From NCBI GenBank assembly GCA_020216575.1, contig JAIUYC010000321.1:1-5777 (forward strand): a DNA stretch of 5,777 nt. Direction: 5' to 3'. Source of the stretch: Coleofasciculus sp. S288. Lineage in GTDB: Bacteria; Cyanobacteriota; Cyanobacteriia; Cyanobacteriales; Coleofasciculaceae. The notes below the pieces were generated by a model, which was not told where the DNA came from, ran no database searches, and saw only the letters and a list, made by a program, of their open reading frames with translations. Positions 1 through 5,561 of the stretch are shown here, in pieces. A program made the translations under genes and the position numbers. The first letter of the stretch is position 1. Each line of letters opens with the position of its first letter.

Positions 1-1
1 A

Positions 2-43
2 GTATTGGAGAATGTGAGTAGCCTTGCTGACTTCCCTGCTTAG
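2..43 (+). CDS. Possible C-terminal tail of an upstream gene (partial)
   Basis: One + frame is open from the left edge and would read VLENVSSLADFPA before a TAG at 41-43; the other two + frames close within the first 21 bases. Thirteen codons are too few to identify a family or to prove coding. If real, the gene would end 63 nt before the acyltransferase start. It could equally be a chance open stretch. Confidence 0.2.
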   Translation, partial: VLENVSSLADFPA

Positions 44-49
44 CAAATC

Positions 50-57
50 GCGATCGC
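50..57. repeat. HIP1 palindrome GCGATCGC
   Basis: Exact copy of the octameric palindrome that is highly over-represented in many cyanobacterial genomes. This one lies in the spacer upstream of the acyltransferase gene. Confidence 0.9.
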
Positions 58-78
58 TCATAAAATCAACCTATTAAA

Positions 79-106
79 CCCTTCAACCTTCCAACCTTCA
101 ACCCTC
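79..106 (+). repeat. Degenerate CTTCAAC tandem repeat before the plsC start
   Basis: Units CTTCAAC (81-87), CTTCCAAC (88-95) and CTTCAAC (96-102) run directly into the ATG at 107. The tract is purely C, T and A and holds no Shine-Dalgarno sequence, so the downstream gene appears to start without one. Short tandem heptamer-like repeats between genes are known in filamentous cyanobacteria. Confidence 0.6.
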
Positions 107-745
107 ATGGGCAGAAGCCGCGAACCCTTTGCCAGTCTAGTACTCTACCACGCCTTTAAGTGGTCAGTCGTCAGCCCGGTGCTTCACGCTTACCTTCGAG
201 GCCGCGTCTATGGAGCTGAAAATGTACCCAAAGAAGGACCTCTGGTAGTTGTGAGCAACCATGCCAGCGATTTTGACCCGCCGATTGTATCCTGTGCTAT
301 GCGCCGTCCGGTGGCTTATATGGCAAAGGAAGAACTGTTCCGCGTCCCCGTGTTGAAGCAGGCAATTGAGTTATATGGGGCTTATCCGGTGAAGCGAGGG
401 ATGGCAGACCGAAGTGCGCTTCGCTCCGCTCTCAATTGTCTATCAGAGGGCTGGGCTGTCGGCATATTCTTAGAAGGCACGCGAACGCCCGACGCTCGAA
501 TTCTCAATCCGAAACTCGGTGCAGCCTTGATTGCGGCAAAAACGCAGGTTCCACTGCTGCCGCTCAGTTTGTGGGGGACTCAAGCAATTTTCAAAAAAGG
601 TTCACCCTTACCTCGTCCTGTGCCAGTAACGGTGCGAATCGGTCAGTTGATTGCCCCCCCCACTTCGACCAAACGGGAAGAATTGGAAGCTGTGACGAAA
701 CATTGTGTGACGGCAATTCACGCCCTGCACGATTTAGGGCGCTAA
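107..745 (+). CDS. plsC: 1-acyl-sn-glycerol-3-phosphate acyltransferase family protein (PlsC/LPLAT)
   Basis: The 212-residue product carries the four acyltransferase blocks of the PlsC family in order. Block I is NHASDFD at residues 51-57 with the catalytic H-x4-D pair H52/D57. Block II is YPVKRG around 93-98. Block III is FLEGTR at 121-126. Block IV is the proline-containing VPLLPLSLWG at 148-157. The family moves an acyl group from acyl-ACP or acyl-CoA to lysophosphatidic acid, giving phosphatidic acid at the inner face of the membrane; which donor or acceptor this copy prefers is not visible. The length is typical of short cyanobacterial members. ATG 107 is the first start after an in-frame stop at 41, and no Shine-Dalgarno precedes it. 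An 8-C run at 654-661 lies in the coding sequence with the frame intact. It probably heads a unit with the next two genes. Confidence 0.9.
   Translation: MGRSREPFASLVLYHAFKWSVVSPVLHAYLRGRVYGAENVPKEGPLVVVSNHASDFDPPIVSCAMRRPVAYMAKEELFRVPVLKQAIELYGAYPVKRGMADRSALRSALNCLSEGWAVGIFLEGTRTPDARILNPKLGAALIAAKTQVPLLPLSLWGTQAIFKKGSPLPRPVPVTVRIGQLIAPPTSTKREELEAVTKHCVTAIHALHDLGR
721..741 (+). other. Hairpin at the end of the acyltransferase gene
   Basis: CGCCCT (721-726) and AGGGCG (736-741) form a perfect 6-bp stem with a 9-nt loop just before the TAA at 743-745. No T run follows, so it is not a standard terminator. It may act in mRNA stability or be chance. Confidence 0.35.
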
Positions 746-749
746 ATAG

Positions 750-776
750 TTCAGGATGAAAGAAAATTATCCTGGA
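750..776 (+). promoter_or_regulatory. Intergenic hairpin covering the weak RBS of the AI-2E gene
   Basis: TTCAGGAT (750-757) pairs with ATCCTGGA (769-776), 8 bp including one G-U, around an 11-nt A-rich loop. The GGA at 774-776, the only Shine-Dalgarno-like bases before ATG 783, lies in the 3' arm. The stem could therefore limit translation of the downstream gene or mark an mRNA processing point. Pairing is read from the sequence; the regulatory role is inference. Confidence 0.4.
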
Positions 777-782
777 TAAACG

Positions 783-1832
783 ATGAACGAGCCACCTTCC
801 AGAAAAACTTGGGAGCGACTTAACAACTCGGTATTAGTTCGCTTCTTGCTGCTGTGTGCCTCTGGCTGGGCGTTGGTGCAGGTTTTGGAGTACTTTGAAA
901 CGGTCATTGTCATTTTCACCTGTGCCGCGCTTATCGCTTTTTTACTCAGCTACCCGGTGCGATCGCTACAGCGCTTTTTACCTCATGGTGTAGCAGTTGT
1001 CTTCGTTTTTTTTATAGGTATGGCTATTCTAGGGAGCCTGACCCTTACCATTGGTTTAACCCTTCTATCCCAGGCGCAACAGTTACTTGAAGGTTTAACT
1101 AATTTCTTTAATTCTCTTATCCCGCTAGTAGAGCGATTAGAAGCATTCCTGGTAAGCCGCAATATTCTGATAGATTTAAATGCAATTGAGGAGAGAATTA
1201 GAGATGTATTTTTGGCCAGTATTGGCTCAGGAATTGGTTATAGCCTGACGACTATACAACTATTTCTCTCTAATTTATTAACTTTAATTTTAATTGCTGT
1301 TATTTCTTTTTTTATGCTTATGGATGGAGAAAGACTGTGGATTTTCATCCTTAAAATGGTTCCCCGTCCTTTCCGAGGTCGTCTAACAAAGATAGTTCAG
1401 CGTAATTTGTTAGGCTTTTTCAGAGGGCAGATTATTCTAACCATATTTTTAACTACTTCTAGTTTTTTAGTGTTTTTAATTCTCCAAACCCCTTTTCCTT
1501 TGCTATTAGCATTAATAGCTGGATTATTTGATATAATACCTGGAATTGGAGCCACATTAGGAGTTATTATAGTTTTTGTAATTTTGTTATCGCAAGAGGT
1601 CTGGTTGGCTCTAAAAGTCCTGGTAGCCTGCATCATCCTTCAGCAGATTCAAGATAATTTAATTGCACCTAGAGTCATGCAAGATTCGCTGAACGTGAAT
1701 CCTGTGGTGCTATTTTTTGCATTACTAGTGGGGGCTAAAGTAGCAGGATTATTAGGAATTTTCATCTCAATTCCCATTGCCGGAGTCTTGGTTAATTTAT
1801 TGGAAATAGATGAAATGAAAGGAGAAGTGTAA
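783..1832 (+). CDS. AI-2E family transporter-like membrane protein
   Basis: The 349-residue, strongly hydrophobic protein has the layout of the AI-2E/PerM/TqsA family. Two helices lie near the N-terminus (about 17-35 and 39-57) and a third at about 69-94. A more polar amphipathic stretch spans 97-150, and a helix-rich C-terminal half starts at about 155. Family hallmarks are FDIIPGIGATLG at 249-260 and QQIQDNLIAPRVM at 287-299, followed by a final hydrophobic hairpin at 307-340. Members are named for export of autoinducer-2 in E. coli, and others have been linked to ion/proton antiport, so the substrate here is unknown. ATG 783 follows the acyltransferase by 37 nt and has only a weak GGA upstream. 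Base composition is very AT-rich from about 1080 to 1660, unlike both neighbours. An 8-T run sits at 1006-1013. Confidence 0.9.
   Translation: MNEPPSRKTWERLNNSVLVRFLLLCASGWALVQVLEYFETVIVIFTCAALIAFLLSYPVRSLQRFLPHGVAVVFVFFIGMAILGSLTLTIGLTLLSQAQQLLEGLTNFFNSLIPLVERLEAFLVSRNILIDLNAIEERIRDVFLASIGSGIGYSLTTIQLFLSNLLTLILIAVISFFMLMDGERLWIFILKMVPRPFRGRLTKIVQRNLLGFFRGQIILTIFLTTSSFLVFLILQTPFPLLLALIAGLFDIIPGIGATLGVIIVFVILLSQEVWLALKVLVACIILQQIQDNLIAPRVMQDSLNVNPVVLFFALLVGAKVAGLLGIFISIPIAGVLVNLLEIDEMKGEV
959..966. repeat. HIP1 palindrome GCGATCGC
   Basis: Exact copy of the cyanobacterial octamer inside the AI-2E gene, in its less AT-rich 5' third. Confidence 0.9.
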
Positions 1833-1865
1833 AATAAACGGTAATCAAAACAGAATTTTGGAAAA

Positions 1866-2159
1866 ATGAGCGATTTTAGAGCAGAATTAGCAGAATGTCT
1901 AGATGAAGCTGAGTGGAATCGGCTAAAACCCCATGTGCAGCGCGATCGCGTTTTGGTGGTCAATCAAGCGCTAGATTTGCTCGATGTGGGAGTTGCGATC
2001 GCTCGTGACGATGTCCTGTCAGTCCAGCATTGGATTAGCGAACAACTCGTTCACAAACCCTTCGCTGAGCAACTCGCAGATTGGAACAGCGACCAAACCA
2101 AGCGGTTTCAAGCTCTAATCGTGCAACCGTTCGTCTTGGTTCAAGAACAAGCTTCGTGA
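1866..2159 (+). CDS. DUF2288 family protein
   Basis: The 97-residue soluble protein matches the DUF2288 pattern, a small family found in cyanobacteria and proteobacteria. It has an N-terminal ELAECLDEAEWNRLKPH segment (residues 6-22). A central block, DRVLVVNQALDLLDVGVAIA (about 27-46), is followed by a conserved DD. A WISEQLV helix follows at about 56-62, and the protein ends in the hallmark QPFVLVQE at 87-94. No signal peptide or membrane segment is seen. The biochemical role of the family is unknown. ATG 1866 has a weak GGA a few bases upstream, and the gene begins 33 nt after the transporter, so translation from the same mRNA is likely. Two HIP1 sites lie inside. GC content returns to the level of the acyltransferase gene. 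Confidence 0.85.
   Translation: MSDFRAELAECLDEAEWNRLKPHVQRDRVLVVNQALDLLDVGVAIARDDVLSVQHWISEQLVHKPFAEQLADWNSDQTKRFQALIVQPFVLVQEQAS
1942..2002. repeat. Pair of HIP1 palindromes (1942-1949 and 1995-2002)
   Basis: Two exact GCGATCGC copies 53 nt apart within the DUF2288 gene. Both are read through as codons and do not disturb the frame. Confidence 0.9.
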
Positions 2160-2162
2160 AGC

Positions 2163-2188
2163 CCTTGCCCCTTCTGGGTAAGGCAAGG
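2163..2188. terminator. Hairpin between convergent genes, possible bidirectional terminator
   Basis: CCTTGCC (2163-2169) and GGCAAGG (2182-2188) form a perfect 7-bp GC-rich stem four bases after the DUF2288 stop. It lies between the + unit and the converging YdcF gene. No T run follows on either strand, so it lacks the full intrinsic-terminator signature. Position between convergent ends is the main argument. Confidence 0.4.
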
Positions 2189-2209
2189 TTAGTCGTCAGT
2201 CGTTAGTAG
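2189..2209. repeat. Three degenerate heptamers (TTAGTCG/TCAGTCG/TTAGTAG)
   Basis: Units at 2189-2195, 2196-2202 and 2203-2209 differ by one or two bases. This resembles the short tandemly repeated heptamers known from filamentous cyanobacteria. It lies directly after the hairpin in the convergent spacer. Confidence 0.55.
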
Positions 2210-2259
2210 GAACCAACAAGAGCAATCAATTTCTTCGGAGCACTCTCACCTACCACCTA

Positions 2260-2868
2260 TCAATTCTCTGAAAGCTCCCGACCTATGGAGGCTCCGGTAT
2301 GCCCCGTAGTCACCCAGAGGATGGCTCTTGCACCGTCCCGAAGGGCTTTCTCAAGAGACTCAGGCTCGCGTCCCGAAGAAATCGGTACGGGTTTGAGTAC
2401 AATCCCCCTGCTTCCAAATACGATTTCACCGATAACCCGAGCGCGGCGCATGTGGTCGTCAGAGGTAATTAGGTAAACGCTATTAATGTTCCGAGCTTGT
2501 AACTCCTCCACCAACGTCGTGAAGTTCGTTACTGTGTCCACAGCTTGGCGATCGATGTGCAAGCGATTTGAGTCAATTCCGGCTTTGGCAAAAACCTTTT
2601 TAGTGTACCATTCTGGGCTACCGGAAGACACCCAGATCGGTATTTCTGGATGCTGTTGGGCGAACTTAGCAGCAAATAGCTCTCGTTCCTCCTCCCCCCC
2701 CAAGACAAAAATTGCGTCCGGTTGCACAAGATAGCTTTCAATTTGCTTGTAGCCCACTATGAGCGAAATGGCTAGCACTGACATCAGCCACGGAAATAGT
2801 CCAACTTTGGAGCGCCGAGGTTTTGAAAACAACTCTCGCTGCTTGCGGGAAGAAATCCTTAAAAACAT
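2260..2868 (-). CDS. YdcF/ElyC/SanA-like DUF218 family protein, membrane-anchored
   Basis: The 202-residue protein has a basic N-terminus and one hydrophobic segment at about 23-40, consistent with a single anchor and an outward-facing domain. The DUF218 fold follows: DAIFVLGG at 51-58, SSGS at 81-84, AVDTVTNF at 109-116 (the family's polar substrate-pocket block) and LITSDDHMRRA at 133-143, the usual TS-x-x-H-M-x-R-A motif. Relatives in E. coli affect envelope integrity and barrier function, and YdcF can bind S-adenosylmethionine; no reaction is established for this copy. ATG 2868 is the natural start, with no Shine-Dalgarno visible. An 8-G run (2694-2701 on the opposite strand) encodes G57-G58 of the first motif. 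The gene converges on DUF2288, ending 100 nt from it. Confidence 0.85.
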   Translation of the reverse strand: MFLRISSRKQRELFSKPRRSKVGLFPWLMSVLAISLIVGYKQIESYLVQPDAIFVLGGEEERELFAAKFAQQHPEIPIWVSSGSPEWYTKKVFAKAGIDSNRLHIDRQAVDTVTNFTTLVEELQARNINSVYLITSDDHMRRARVIGEIVFGSRGIVLKPVPISSGREPESLEKALRDGARAILWVTTGHTGASIGRELSEN

Positions 2869-2973
2869 GAATAAACAAATGAATTAGGTTGTATGAATGC
2901 TATTTCTATCCATATGCGCTAAACCGGAGTTTTTCTCATTTCCCATCTACCCGTCTCCCTACTTCTTCAGCCC

Positions 2974-2989
2974 TGTTTAGCATTAAACA
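2974..2989. promoter_or_regulatory. Palindrome TGTTTA-GCAT-TAAACA, operator-like
   Basis: A perfect 6-bp inverted repeat with a 4-nt centre. It ends six bases before an ATG of a short + frame and about 105 nt upstream of the YdcF start. Size and symmetry fit a protein binding site or a small hairpin; neither is shown. Confidence 0.3.
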
Positions 2990-2995
2990 CGAGAA

Positions 2996-3112
2996 ATGGT
3001 ATCAGGTATAACGCTCTTTTTAGATCGAGCGTCAAATTTCCTTTACCAGTTTACGGGTTCTGTCAATCCCGATGAAATCAATGCCAAAGAAAAAACAGAA
3101 CTCCTTATTTAA
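2996..3112 (+). CDS. Doubtful 38-residue open frame
   Basis: ATG 2996 to TAA 3110-3112 reads a 38-residue peptide starting MVSGITLFLDRAS and ending EKTELLI. A hydrophobic beginning gives way to a charged, more protein-like C-terminal half (NPDEINAKEKTE). A GAG lies only two bases before the ATG, too close for a good ribosome binding site. I recognise no family. It may be a real small protein, a remnant, or chance. Confidence 0.22.
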   Translation: MVSGITLFLDRASNFLYQFTGSVNPDEINAKEKTELLI

Positions 3113-3177
3113 AACTTTCCTCTCGACACTTCGATAATCCGTAAAGATTGTATAAATTCGATACTCTCCTTGAAAAT

Positions 3178-3216
3178 GTTGACATCAGGACATTAGCTTG
3201 TTATGTCAACTAAGCT
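3178..3216. promoter_or_regulatory. Two overlapping, mutually exclusive hairpins
   Basis: GTTGACAT (3178-3185) pairs perfectly with ATGTCAAC (3203-3210). Alternatively AGCTTGTT (3195-3202) pairs with AAC and AAGCT (3208-3216) with one bulged T at 3211. The first arm contains a consensus-like -35, TTGACA at 3179-3184. The element may be an operator, a promoter with dyad symmetry, or a switching RNA; no gene follows closely on + to choose between these. Confidence 0.3.
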
Positions 3217-3306
3217 TTGAGTTTGACTTATTCGAGAGCACCCTAATTTAATCGAGCAGGTTGTGGAAATCAACTTAACTCGGCAACAGAGACAGAGAAT
3301 CAGTGA

Positions 3307-3352
3307 GTGGGGATGGAGAGCCTTTACTCGATCACCGCTCACCAGTCCCCAC
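3307..3352. other. Strong imperfect stem-loop downstream of the tRNA gene
   Basis: GTGGGGA-TGG-a-GAGC (3307-3321) pairs with GCTC-a-CCA-g-TCCCCAC (3337-3352). This gives 14 bp with one A/A mismatch and one bulged G around a 15-nt loop. On the - strand it begins 46 nt after the tRNA-Arg 3' end, so it could stop or process the tRNA transcript, but no T run follows. It could also belong to an unannotated small RNA. Confidence 0.4.
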
Positions 3353-3397
3353 AATGACAAGTTTATGTTTAATTGAGCTTTTTTACTTGGTAGATAA

Positions 3398-3714
3398 CGG
3401 GACTGGCCGGATTCGAACCGGCGACCTAGCGCTTCAGATTTGTGTGAGTTTCCCCACTCTCTGGACTATACCTTCACCATAGGTTTCCTACCTTTAGGTG
3501 GTGGCCGTCTAGTCTCTCGACCTTCCTGACTTAGCTGTCCCCGATTGAACGATTACAGGTTTTGTCAGGCTTGGTTCGGTATTGCCTTGGAGTTCCTAGA
3601 TATAAGGTTACCCTTTAGGGTTTACCGAGTTTGACCACATTCACACATGGAATTTCTTCCACGGTGCCCAATTGTTCAGGAGGCGCTTGCTCTATCCATC
3701 TGAGCTACAGCCCC
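3398..3714 (-). tRNA. trnR-CCU: tRNA-Arg(CCU), interrupted by a group I intron
   Basis: Exon 1 is 3714-3678 and exon 2 is 3434-3398, 37 nt each. Joined, they give a canonical 74-nt tRNA. The acceptor stem is GGGGCUG/CAGUCCC with one G-U and discriminator G. The D stem is GCUC/GAGC, and the anticodon stem is AGCGC/GCGCU. The 7-nt loop CUCCUAA contains anticodon CCU, and the T arm is GCCGG-UUCGAAU-CCGGC. CCA is not encoded. It decodes the arginine codon AGG. The intron splits the anticodon loop directly after U36. The exon boundaries were set by requiring a U before the intron, a G at its end and a 7-nt loop, which all agree on one solution. The gene follows tocopherol cyclase by 39 nt on the same strand, with its own TATAAT box in the gap. 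Confidence 0.93.
3435..3677 (-). ncRNA. Group I intron (IC3-like) in tRNA-Arg(CCU)
   Basis: The 243-nt intron begins GAACAAUUGGG after exon base U36 and ends in G. A 3-bp P1 is possible: intron G9-G11 with the anticodon CCU, giving the required U-G at the 5' site. P2 is a 7-bp stem with a GAAA loop (3646-3663). P3 pairs GUGGUC (3638-3633) with GGCCAC (3506-3501). P7, the guanosine site, pairs GACUA (3514-3510) with UAGUC (3468-3464). P9 is GUGGG-GAAA-CUCAC (3457-3444). The 3' core, including AGAGACUAGACGG and UAUAGUCCAG, closely resembles the Azoarcus tRNA-Ile intron, a known self-splicing IC3 ribozyme. No homing endonuclease frame is present, so it is a minimal intron that should self-splice but is probably not mobile alone. 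Confidence 0.92.
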
Positions 3715-3728
3715 AATTCACGCAAATC

Positions 3729-3734
3729 ATTATA
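3729..3734 (-). promoter_or_regulatory. Consensus -10 box TATAAT for the tRNA-Arg gene
   Basis: On the - strand a perfect TATAAT lies 14 nt before the first base of the tRNA, so transcription would start about 7 nt upstream of the mature 5' end. No good -35 hexamer sits at 16-18 nt spacing. It lies in the 39-nt gap after the tocopherol cyclase stop, suggesting independent tRNA transcription in addition to possible read-through. Confidence 0.5.
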
Positions 3735-3753
3735 GCTAATGCTGTCGATCTGG

Positions 3754-4893
<1,140 letters not shown>

Positions 4894-4930
4894 TTACACC
4901 CGGATTTCTCACCACACAGGCATGAACGAT

Positions 4931-4968
4931 GAGGAGGATGGGGGAGATAGGGGAGTTGAGGGAGAGCA
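4931..4968 (+). repeat. Purine-rich G-run tract
   Basis: Runs of GG, GG, GGGGG (4940-4944), GGGG (4950-4953) and GGG (4960-4962) are separated by GA, GATA or TTGA linkers. It looks like a decayed short tandem repeat of the GGGGAGA kind. The runs would allow a two-layer G-quadruplex on the + strand. Confidence 0.4.
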
Positions 4969-5026
4969 TCCCGTTTTTGCAAATATACGCCCGCAGGCTT
5001 CAGTCATCAGGCGTTTTTATAAAATT

Positions 5027-5038
5027 TGGATGCATCCA
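5027..5038. repeat. Perfect 12-bp palindrome TGGATGCATCCA
   Basis: A gapless palindrome in the divergent spacer, 195 nt upstream of the csbD start. It may be a protein binding site or chance; no nearby feature decides. Confidence 0.3.
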
Positions 5039-5107
5039 TATTTTGGGGGATATTTAAAGACGAAATGTGGGAGCCAATTCTGCTTAAGGAAGAGAAAATA
5101 AGCCTAT

Positions 5108-5134
5108 TTGATATATCTCCTGGATGAGGATAAT
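5108..5134 (+). promoter_or_regulatory. Candidate csbD promoter
   Basis: TTGATA (5108-5113) and GATAAT (5129-5134) resemble sigma-70 -35 and -10 boxes, five of six bases each. The 15-nt spacer is shorter than optimal. It would give a leader of about 90 nt that includes both Shine-Dalgarno-like sites. Weakly supported. Confidence 0.25.
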
Positions 5135-5168
5135 GTAAAAATAATTAGATACATTGGATACAAAAGCA

Positions 5169-5176
5169 AAGGAGGT
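5169..5176 (+). promoter_or_regulatory. Perfect upstream Shine-Dalgarno AAGGAGGT without an obvious gene
   Basis: This is the best ribosome binding sequence in the window, yet no ATG follows it at normal spacing. The first usable start is TTG 5188, 11 nt downstream, which is in frame with csbD and would add 15 residues. It could drive a longer CsbD form, act as a ribosome standby site, or be a leftover. Confidence 0.35.
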
Positions 5177-5232
5177 CGTAAAAACAGTTGCGGCTTTCTT
5201 GGATTCAATTCACTTTAATAAGGAGAACAAGA

Positions 5233-5415
5233 ATGAGTACTGAAGATAGAGCAAAAGCCACAGCTAAAAATCTCGAAGGTAAAGCCCAAGAAGCGCTTGG
5301 AAATATAACGGGCGATCCTGAAGATAGAGCAGAGGGTAAAGCCAAGCAAGCGGAAGCCGAAACTCGTCACGCTGTTGAAGACTTAAAAGACAAAGCGAAA
5401 AAAGCAATTGACTAA
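5233..5415 (+). CDS. CsbD family general stress protein
   Basis: The 60-residue, highly charged, Ala/Lys/Glu-rich protein matches the CsbD family. It has an N-terminal MSTEDRAKATAKNLEGKAQE, the hallmark EALGNITGDPEDRAEGKAKQ stretch at 20-39, and a C-terminal helix ending KDKAKKAID. The EGKA motif occurs twice, at 15-18 and 34-37. There is no signal peptide or membrane segment; a small helical cytoplasmic protein is expected. In Bacillus, CsbD belongs to the SigB general stress response, but its molecular function is unknown. ATG 5233 is chosen because AAGGAG lies 7-8 nt upstream and the family begins here; an in-frame TTG at 5188 would extend it. A structured 3' region and a terminator-like stem follow, so the gene is probably monocistronic. 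Confidence 0.9.
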   Translation: MSTEDRAKATAKNLEGKAQEALGNITGDPEDRAEGKAKQAEAETRHAVEDLKDKAKKAID

Positions 5416-5468
5416 GCTAGGCGAATGTAAATCAACCGAAAGGTTGGAGTTATTGCCTAGAAGCTTAG
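5412..5468 (+). ncRNA. Long stem with inner GAAA hairpin at the csbD stop
   Basis: CTAAG-CTAGGC (5412-5422), which includes the stop codon, pairs with GCCTAG-aag-CTTAG (5455-5468). This gives 11 bp with a 3-nt bulge. Inside it CAACC-GAAA-GGTTG (5433-5446) forms a hairpin with a GNRA tetraloop. The nested design is more ordered than expected by chance. No T run follows, so it is a 3' UTR structure rather than a terminator. Confidence 0.5.
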
Positions 5469-5506
5469 AGCCATTGCTAGAGAGTTCTGAGACACTCAGT
5501 ACGAAT

Positions 5507-5538
5507 TAGTAGTCAATATGACTCGATATTGTCTACTG
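5507..5538 (+). ncRNA. Second long hairpin in the csbD 3' region
   Basis: AGTAG-t-CAATAT (5508-5519) pairs with ATATTG-t-CTACT (5526-5537), 11 bp with one T/T mismatch and a 6-nt loop; a flanking T-G can extend it. A short CTGAG-ACA-CTCAG hairpin (5487-5499) precedes it, and CTAGT/ACTAG (5540-5559) follows. Confidence 0.45.
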
Positions 5539-5561
5539 CCTAGTTGTATTGCTTACTAGTG

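Larger units (their letters stand above)
2869..3397. other. 529-nt gene-poor spacer with several inverted repeats
   Basis: No recognisable gene lies between the YdcF start and the tRNA 3' end. It holds a pyrimidine-rich tract (about 2936-2972), a TGTTTA-GCAT-TAAACA palindrome at 2974-2989, a doubtful 38-codon frame, an 8-bp inverted repeat at 3178-3210 and a strong imperfect stem at 3307-3352. The YdcF promoter must lie on the left side, but I see no convincing -35/-10 pair there. Confidence 0.6.

Noticed and set aside
436..759. 107-codon + frame overlapping plsC
   Set aside because: It lies in a different frame wholly over conserved acyltransferase blocks III and IV; its Cys/Ser/Arg-rich product is typical of a shadow frame.
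1397..1963. Two - strand frames over the AI-2E and DUF2288 genes
   Set aside because: Both are antisense to well-supported family proteins and show no motifs of their own.
2189..2209. Heptamer repeats considered as CRISPR
   Set aside because: Units are 7 nt with no spacers; this is a short tandem repeat, not an array.
2547..2556. GCGATCGA near 2547-2556 as a fifth HIP1 site
   Set aside because: It differs from GCGATCGC in the last base.
2285..2741. Frames on both strands overlapping the YdcF gene
   Set aside because: The DUF218 motifs are all in the 2260-2868 - frame; the others are shadows.
3148..3156. TATAAA at 3151-3156 as a promoter -10
   Set aside because: No acceptable -35 at 16-18 nt spacing and no gene downstream on +.
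4987..5018. ACGCC/GGCGT stem followed by TTTT, terminator-like
   Set aside because: Only 5 bp with an 18-nt loop, and no gene upstream on + that it could terminate.
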